From assembly GCA_013153295.1 (NCBI GenBank), contig JAADEV010000128.1:1-11760 (forward strand): 11,760 bases of DNA, written 5' to 3'. Of this stretch, positions 8,042-11,760 are shown one piece after another (position 1 is the first letter of the stretch; each line of letters begins with the position of its first letter). The stretch comes from Aquificota bacterium. GTDB lineage: Bacteria; Aquificota; Aquificia; Aquificales; Hydrogenothermaceae. A program made the position numbers and the translations under genes. The notes beneath the pieces are model-generated. The model was not told the DNA's origin. It saw only the letters and a list, made by a program, of their open reading frames with translations, and did not search any database.

Positions 8042-9037
8042 ATGAAACAGTTTATAGTAGACGCCACAGATTACGACAAAAAGATAATAACCACAGCCCT
8101 TGAAACAGGGGCAGACTGTATCATAATCCCAGAGGAAAAACTCCCTGAAGCAAAAAAGTTAGGCAGAATAAAGTTTATAACAATGGACAAAGAGGGAAAC
8201 CTATCAGACGATTTTGTGATAATCACAATAAACAACAAAGAGGACGAAGAAAGGGCGGCACAGCTTGCAAAAGCTGGAAAGAAGGTGATAGTAAAAACTA
8301 CAGACTGGACAATAATCCCACTGGAAAACCTTATAGCCCAATCTGAGAATATATACGCAGTGGTAAAGGACGAAAAGGAGGCGGAAATAGCCCTTGGCAT
8401 ACTGGAAAAGGGTGTTAAAGGTGTAGTCCTAAACACCAAAGATATAAACGCAGTAAAAAGAACCGGCAATGTGGTAAAGGAAAACAGCGAAAAAGTCCAA
8501 ATGGTAAAGGCTAAAGTAGTATCTGTAATCCCTGTGGGAATGGGGGACAGGGTAGCTGTAGACACAACATCACTACTGAAAAAAGGACAAGGTATGCTTG
8601 TTGGAAACTCATCTGCAGGTATGCTTTTAGTCCACGCAGAAACAGAGGAAAGCCCCTATGTGGCATCAAGACCATTTAGGGTTAACGCCGGGGCAGTCCA
8701 TATGTATACCAGAGTGCCCGGAGGTAAAACTGTATACCTGTGTGAGCTTGAGGCTGGAAAGGAAGTAATGGTATACGATACAGAGGGCAACGGGCAGGTA
8801 GCTGTTGTAGGCAGGGCAAAGGTTGAAAGGAGACCTATGTTATTAGTTGAAGCGGAATACAACGGGAAAAAACTAAGTGCAGTCCTACAAAACGCAGAAA
8901 CAATCAGACTGGTAAGGGGGGACGGTTCACTGGTATCAGTTGTAGACCTGAAGGAAGGGGACGAAATAATAGGGTATGTGGAAGAAGCAGGTAGACACTT
9001 TGGAATGAAGGTAGACGAAACAATTATAGAAAAATAA
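8042..9037 (+). CDS. aroB': 3-dehydroquinate synthase II (archaeal type)
   Basis: This 331-residue protein aligns end to end, from memory, with archaeal MJ1249 and is unrelated to classical AroB. Diagnostic stretches are GMGDRVAVDTTSLL (176-189), GMLVGNSSAGMLLVHAETE (193-211), SPYVASRPFRVNAGAVH (213-229), VERRPMLLVEAEY (264-276), LQNAETIRLV (283-292), and the C-terminal RHFGMKVDETIIEK. The family enzyme uses NAD+ to deaminate and cyclise ADTH to 3-dehydroquinate, feeding the shikimate pathway in the cytoplasm. The ADTH-forming aldolase is probably the gene at 1-464. A GAGGAGG site at 8031-8037 fixes the start; the gene lies 13 bases after the methyltransferase and 12 before the next gene, so it is mid-operon. 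Family call is very firm; the pathway pairing is inference. Confidence 0.95.
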   Translation: MKQFIVDATDYDKKIITTALETGADCIIIPEEKLPEAKKLGRIKFITMDKEGNLSDDFVIITINNKEDEERAAQLAKAGKKVIVKTTDWTIIPLENLIAQSENIYAVVKDEKEAEIALGILEKGVKGVVLNTKDINAVKRTGNVVKENSEKVQMVKAKVVSVIPVGMGDRVAVDTTSLLKKGQGMLVGNSSAGMLLVHAETEESPYVASRPFRVNAGAVHMYTRVPGGKTVYLCELEAGKEVMVYDTEGNGQVAVVGRAKVERRPMLLVEAEYNGKKLSAVLQNAETIRLVRGDGSLVSVVDLKEGDEIIGYVEEAGRHFGMKVDETIIEK

Positions 9038-9049
9038 CGGGGATAAACT

Positions 9050-10600
9050 ATGAATACAGCATTCAAAGTTGGGCTTTTTGTAATATTCATATCACTGATT
9101 ACAGGGTATCTGATAATAACATTCAGCGGAAAGGAGTTTGGGGTAGAGACCAAAGAGTATTACCTATACTTTGATGCTGTAGAAGGGCTTTCTGTTGGGG
9201 CAGATGTGCAGGTAAAAGGGGTAAAAGCTGGAAGGGTTGAAAATATAGGACTGGAAGGAAACAAGGTAAAAGTAGAAATAAGGGTAAGGTCTGATATACC
9301 AATATACAAAGACGCAAAGGCGTATGTTAGAACCCTCGGGCTAATGGGGGATAAATACATATATATAGACACAGGACACCCGGAAACAGGGCTACTTGAA
9401 AGTGGGGCGGTAATAAAGCAAACAAAGGTTTACGCATCTACAGAGGAGGCATTTGCATCTGCAACAGAGGTGGCAAAAAAGATAGAAAAACTGGTGGATA
9501 ACCTTAACAAAGCCGTTGAGGAAGGCGGTTTAACAGATATGATAGCCAACATTAGGGAGTTGGCATACAACGCAAACCAGCTGGTTGTAGAAAACAGGGC
9601 AGGTATAAAAAAGGCAATAGACAACATAGTAATAATAACAGAGGAGCTTAGGAGAACACTACCACCACTTGTGGCAAGGATAGACAGGGTAGCCCAGAAC
9701 CTTGAAGCTATCACAGGGGAAAACAGACAGGATATAAGGGAGCTTATAAAAAATCTAAAGGAAACATCTGTAGCCCTCAGGGATAAAACACCCCAGCTTT
9801 TAGATGAGATTAGGGAAGCGGCGGAAGCGGTAAAAGGCACAATAGGGGAAAACAGACAGGATATAAAAGTGGCTATCCAAAAAATAAGGGAAGCCTCTGT
9901 AAAGTTAGACAAAATACTAACACAGGTGGCACAGGGTAAAGGGACACTTGGGAAGCTGGTTTTTGACGACGGGCTATACAACACAGTGGACAAAGGTATA
10001 AAGGATTTCTCCAAACCATTCTCAGTTATAAACAAAACAAAGTTAGACATACTAATGTATGCAGAAAAACACACGGGGAACGAGGACGAAAAGGCGGGTA
10101 TAGCCGGTAAACTCTCCCCCGGGGAAAACAGCTACATATATGTAGGTTTACTTACAAACAGCAACGGCACAGTATCCAAAGAAGAGGAGATAATCTCAGA
10201 CGGCACAGTAAAAACCACAGTAAAAAGGGATTACGGAATACTGTTTGATGTTCAATACGCCCACAAGATACTAAATATATGGGACAAATCCCTATGGGTT
10301 AGGGGAGGGCTAAAGGATAGTTCTGGAGATGTGGGGGTAGACCTTAACCTTTCCAGAAACCTAGTGTTAAAGGCAGACCTTTACAACTTTGATAGGAAAT
10401 ACTCATACAAAAACAAAGAAGCTGACAAGCCCCAGCTTGATGTAGGTTTTACATACAGATTTAACACAAACCCACTGTTTATTAAATTTGGTGGGTCAGA
10501 CCTGTTAAACAGTGATATAATGGGGGTCTATATAGGGGCAGGATTTATGTTCAGGGACGATGATATAAAGTATCTGTTAGGTGGTATGCCTAAGCCTTAA
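9050..10600 (+). CDS. MlaD/MCE-family envelope protein with long helical region and beta-rich C-terminus
   Basis: This protein belongs to the MCE family, whose members form hexameric channels that carry lipids between the inner and outer membranes. An N-terminal signal anchor (about 5-24) puts the rest in the periplasm. One MCE domain spans about 33-125, with VEGLSVGADVQVKGVKAGRVENI (44-66) and LGLMGDKYIYID (96-107) as its core motifs. A long amphipathic, probably coiled-coil segment follows (about 130-295), containing an internal repeat, then GTLGKLVFDDGLYN (298-311), common in long MCE proteins. The last 160 residues alternate hydrophobic and polar residues, ending in GFTYRF, FIKFGGSDLL and VYIGAGFMF, and look like beta strands of a small barrel or sheet. 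At 516 residues it is much longer than E. coli MlaD (about 180). No MlaE permease or MlaF ATPase gene is adjacent. A GGGGAT ribosome site starts near 9039. Confidence 0.87.
   Translation: MNTAFKVGLFVIFISLITGYLIITFSGKEFGVETKEYYLYFDAVEGLSVGADVQVKGVKAGRVENIGLEGNKVKVEIRVRSDIPIYKDAKAYVRTLGLMGDKYIYIDTGHPETGLLESGAVIKQTKVYASTEEAFASATEVAKKIEKLVDNLNKAVEEGGLTDMIANIRELAYNANQLVVENRAGIKKAIDNIVIITEELRRTLPPLVARIDRVAQNLEAITGENRQDIRELIKNLKETSVALRDKTPQLLDEIREAAEAVKGTIGENRQDIKVAIQKIREASVKLDKILTQVAQGKGTLGKLVFDDGLYNTVDKGIKDFSKPFSVINKTKLDILMYAEKHTGNEDEKAGIAGKLSPGENSYIYVGLLTNSNGTVSKEEEIISDGTVKTTVKRDYGILFDVQYAHKILNIWDKSLWVRGGLKDSSGDVGVDLNLSRNLVLKADLYNFDRKYSYKNKEADKPQLDVGFTYRFNTNPLFIKFGGSDLLNSDIMGVYIGAGFMFRDDDIKYLLGGMPKP
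9715..9865 (+). repeat. Internal 129-bp-period repeat in the MCE gene
   Basis: A 22-base stretch at 9715-9736 recurs exactly at 9844-9865, an offset of 129 bases or 43 codons in frame. Both copies encode GENRQDI, and similarity continues beyond the identical bases, as in ELIKNLKETSVAL (231-243) against VAIQKIREASVKL (273-285). A weaker earlier version, ENRAGIKKAI, lies at residues 181-190. This is a duplicated helical module of the periplasmic rod rather than a mobile repeat. Confidence 0.85.
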
Positions 10601-10610
10601 CAAACCTTTT

Positions 10611-10614
10611 GGGG
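10611..10614 (+). promoter_or_regulatory. Ribosome binding site that decides the Crp/Fnr start
   Basis: GGGG followed by AAAAGA lies six bases before ATG 10621. An in-frame TTG at 10609 would put this site inside the gene and has no ribosome site of its own, so ATG 10621 is preferred. Confidence 0.65.
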
Positions 10615-10620
10615 AAAAGA

Positions 10621-11310
10621 ATGGACAAAGACAAAGAGGCTTTTTTAAAAAATATACCCTTATTGGAAGGTATACCTGAAGAGGACATACAGAACATATC
10701 TAAGTATTTCCATTTAAAAGAGTATAAAAAGAACGACTATATATTCTTTGAAGGGGACGAAGAACCGGGAATATACATAGTGGTAGAGGGTATAGTAAAG
10801 CTGATAAAGGAAACAGCAGACGGAAAAACTGTAATACTTAGACTGGTTACCCCCAAGGAGGTTTTCGGTTGGCTTGTGGTAGGGGATACAAAACCTACAA
10901 GCACATACACAGCACAGGCATTAATGGACACAAAGGTTTTACATATATCAAATCAGGATTTTATAAAGCTGTTAAAACAGTATCCTGCACTGGCAATAAA
11001 GATAACCTGTGATGCGTCAAAGATGCTACTTGAGGCTTACGACAGACTGAAAAGCCTCGCCGCAGAAAAGGTAGAAGGTAGAATAGCAAGTTTACTACTT
11101 GAGCTGTCCAGAAAGATAGGCGTTGAACAGGGGGACAAAGTGGTAATAAAAGCCCCTATCACCAGACAGGATTTAGCAGAGATGACAGGAACAACAGTAG
11201 AAACAGCAATCCGTATAATGAGCAGATGGAAAAAGGAAGGTATCGTAAACACCGAACGGGGCAAAATAGAAATAATAGACATAGACTATTTAGAAGATTT
11301 AGTTTCTTAA
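10621..11310 (+). CDS. Crp/Fnr-family transcriptional regulator
   Basis: From ATG 10621 the protein has 229 residues. An N-terminal cyclic-nucleotide-binding-type beta roll (about 20-115) carries KNDYIFFEGDEEPGIYIVVEG (37-57) and EVFGWL (80-85). A dimerisation helix (about 120-147) and a C-terminal winged helix follow, with the helix-turn-helix at about 180-207 (ITRQDLAEMTGTTVETAIRIM). The ligand pocket differs from CRP: the usual GE...RSA cAMP signature reads GWLVVGDTKPTSTYT, with no arginine to bind the phosphate, so cAMP is unlikely. The N-terminal cysteine cluster of oxygen-sensing FNR is also missing; the only cysteine is C130. The recognition helix has ETAIR where Crp/Fnr usually has ETVSR. 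The effector is therefore unknown. It begins 20 bases after the MCE stop and is probably in the same transcript; its targets cannot be read from the window. Confidence 0.92.
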   Translation: MDKDKEAFLKNIPLLEGIPEEDIQNISKYFHLKEYKKNDYIFFEGDEEPGIYIVVEGIVKLIKETADGKTVILRLVTPKEVFGWLVVGDTKPTSTYTAQALMDTKVLHISNQDFIKLLKQYPALAIKITCDASKMLLEAYDRLKSLAAEKVEGRIASLLLELSRKIGVEQGDKVVIKAPITRQDLAEMTGTTVETAIRIMSRWKKEGIVNTERGKIEIIDIDYLEDLVS

Positions 11311-11319
11311 ACTACTACC

Positions 11320-11420
11320 CTATATAAATTAGAAAGTTCTATACTTCATAGCTGAATATCTCTAGGCTGCAAGTAGCCCTAAATCTTGCCAACAGAGCCA
11401 GCATTAGGATTTTTTCCTAG
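11320..11420 (-). pseudogene. Decayed TnpB C-terminal tail and element end (second copy)
   Basis: On the minus strand this stretch reads like a worn copy of the intact tail at 11574-11760. Both share GCTGGCTCTGT followed by Y-GGC (AGSVG; at 11390-11404 here), then CAG-Y-CTA...GAGA-Y-AT, then AGCT-R-TGAAG, in the same order. The relic lacks about 50 bases of the middle, has stop codons inside the tail (TAG at 11379-11381 and a TGA further on), and its terminal hairpin is degraded. The alignment was made by eye. It suggests an older insertion of a related IS200/IS605-type element in the same orientation. The limits are approximate. Confidence 0.5.
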
Positions 11421-11556
11421 GAGTTTCCCTTCTCCCAACTTACCTTTATCTTTCCTTTTAAACTGAAAACATATATACACATAAAACCAGGAGTTTAATT
11501 GTTGGTAGTTCTCCCCTATCCTACCACAAACTTTTTGGTTAACTACCATGACCCCT
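11421..11556. other. Intergenic stretch between the two TnpB tails
   Basis: I recognise no gene here. It holds an 8-base inverted repeat, TGGTAGTT (11503-11510) and AACTACCA (11541-11548), and a minus-strand frame without stops that continues that of tnpB after its stop codon. If the element ends at about 11557, the bases from 11556 downward are host or target DNA, and the first sixteen (minus strand 11556-11541) would supply the omega RNA guide. No terminator with a proper T tract was found for the upstream Crp/Fnr gene. Confidence 0.4.
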
Positions 11557-11599
11557 GTGAACCACTCTCCAATTTATTGGAGAGCTTCCTGCTTCACAG
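11555..11599 (-). repeat. Nested hairpin at the tnpB stop, likely right end of an IS200/IS605-type element
   Basis: A perfect inverted repeat of two 9-base arms, CTCTCCAAT and ATTGGAGAG, with a 2-base loop spans 11565-11584. It is enclosed by a second 7-base stem, CTGTGAA (11555-11561) with TTCACAG (11593-11599). The tnpB stop codon falls in the inner loop. Minus-strand RNA would carry this hairpin followed by GTGGTTCAC. Subterminal hairpins just before the end are typical of IS200/IS605 right ends, and ISDra2 ends in a similar GAGGTTCAA (recalled). The exact boundary, near 11557, is inferred. Confidence 0.65.
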
Positions 11600-11760
11600 C
11601 TAGATGTCTCGTAGACTGCCCATTGATAGGCACTGCTCCCTTTCGGTCGCTAATTTGCTCTCGCAAAAGTCCGCCGACAGAGCCAGCTCCACAGGCTTTA
11701 CTTGTTCCCTTTCGGTCACCAATTTGCTTTCGCAAAAGTCCCGCAGTCCCTGCGGTAGGG
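11574..11760 (-). CDS. tnpB: TnpB (IS200/IS605 OrfB) C-terminal tail, partial
   Basis: The frame enters from the right edge and gives the last 61 residues, ending at TAA 11576-11574. It reads TAGTAGLLRKQIGDRKG, then SKACGAGSVGGLLREQ, then a tail ending RHLAVKQEALQ. TnpB proteins commonly finish with a low-complexity AGTAG/ACG/GS-rich stretch and a VKQEA-type terminus, because this part of the gene also encodes the omega RNA scaffold. That composition and the hairpin at the stop are the grounds for the call. The RuvC core and zinc finger lie outside the window, so intactness of the nuclease cannot be judged. TnpB would be an RNA-guided DNA nuclease that helps the transposon persist at its site. 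No TnpA transposase is visible. Confidence 0.7.
   Translation of the reverse strand, partial: PTAGTAGLLRKQIGDRKGTSKACGAGSVGGLLREQISDRKGAVPINGQSTRHLAVKQEALQ
11637..11741 (-). repeat. 69-bp in-frame tandem duplication in the tnpB 3' end
   Basis: Bases 11637-11672 and 11706-11741 match at 33 of 36 positions and are offset by 69 bases, or 23 codons. They encode GLLRKQIGDRKG and GLLREQISDRKG. Each copy contains a TTTGC...GCAAA stem on the minus strand, with loops GAGA and GAAA respectively. The duplication preserves both the reading frame and the hairpin. Confidence 0.9.

Larger units (their letters stand above)
11557..11760 (-). ncRNA. Probable 3' part of a TnpB omega RNA (reRNA)
   Basis: In IS200/IS605 elements the guide RNA of TnpB overlaps the 3' end of tnpB and finishes at the element's right end. 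Here the minus strand shows dense potential stems over exactly that region: CCGCA/TGCGG (11755-11741), TTTGC-GAAA-GCAAA and TTTGC-GAGA-GCAAA in the two 69-bp repeat copies, small CC-GAAA-GG hairpins, and the nested terminal hairpin at 11599-11555. The two larger loops differ in sequence yet both are GNRA. The 5' end is outside the window. Known biology of the family plus visible structure support this; expression was not tested. Confidence 0.55.

Noticed and set aside
8071-9153. Minus-strand open frames opposite the 3-dehydroquinate synthase II gene
   Set aside because: Same compositional artefact. The plus-strand frame matches a known family throughout, and no ribosome sites precede these frames.
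9430-10074. Long minus-strand open frame opposite the MCE gene
   Set aside because: Its Ser/Phe/Ile-rich product, lacking motifs, is the mirror of a purine-rich coding strand. The plus-strand MCE protein explains the region.
10609-10620. TTG start four codons upstream for the Crp/Fnr gene
   Set aside because: It would place the GGGG ribosome site inside the gene and lacks one of its own; ATG 10621 is well placed.
11405-11419. TAGGA/TCCTA hairpin as terminator of the plus-strand operon
   Set aside because: The stem has only five pairs and its T run is in the loop, not after the stem.
11637-11760. CRISPR array from the two similar 36-base units
   Set aside because: There are only two imperfect copies, spaced at an in-frame 69 bases and continuous with a TnpB reading frame.

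Overview
The window looks like a chromosomal segment of a thermophilic bacterium of the Aquificota, most likely a Persephonella/Sulfurihydrogenibium-like member of the Hydrogenothermaceae. This is inferred from purine-rich coding strands, heavy use of AGA/AGG and ATA codons, strong GGAGG ribosome sites, very tight gene packing, and two archaeal-type enzymes of early aromatic amino acid synthesis in an otherwise bacterial gene set. No species can be fixed from the sequence alone.

Layout. Bases 1-464 hold the 3' part of an archaeal-type class I aldolase (ADTH synthase-like). A near-consensus promoter and a tRNA-His gene follow (499-618), then a secreted cyclophilin (741-1313). The cyclophilin converges on a four-gene minus-strand operon read from 5831 to 1310: a small two-CxxC protein, hyuA, a DUF3592-like membrane protein, and hyuB. 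These four genes are joined by 4-base overlaps or a 3-base gap. A short divergent promoter region (5832-5889) separates that operon from a compact plus-strand run: cysS, a UbiE-type methyltransferase, 3-dehydroquinate synthase II, a long MlaD/MCE-type envelope protein, and a Crp/Fnr-family regulator (5890-11310).

The last 450 bases are accessory DNA. On the minus strand, 11574-11760 is the C-terminal tail of a TnpB (IS200/IS605-type RNA-guided nuclease) gene running in from the right. Its 3' end carries an in-frame 69-bp duplication whose RNA would fold into GNRA-capped hairpins. A strong hairpin overlaps the stop codon and marks the likely right end of the element. Together these fit the scaffold of an omega RNA. 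A second, decayed TnpB tail in the same orientation lies at about 11320-11420, so insertion has probably recurred here.

How the genes work together. The first aldolase and the 3-dehydroquinate synthase II are the two steps of the archaeal alternative entry to the shikimate pathway, and both occur within 9 kb. HyuA and HyuB together should form an ATP-dependent amide- or lactam-opening (or carboxylating) enzyme of unknown substrate. The plus-strand genes are mostly housekeeping and envelope functions. The window contains no defence island, prophage or CRISPR array; its least explained parts are the TnpB/omega-RNA end, the composition of the hyu operon, and the MCE protein with a possible beta-barrel C-terminus.
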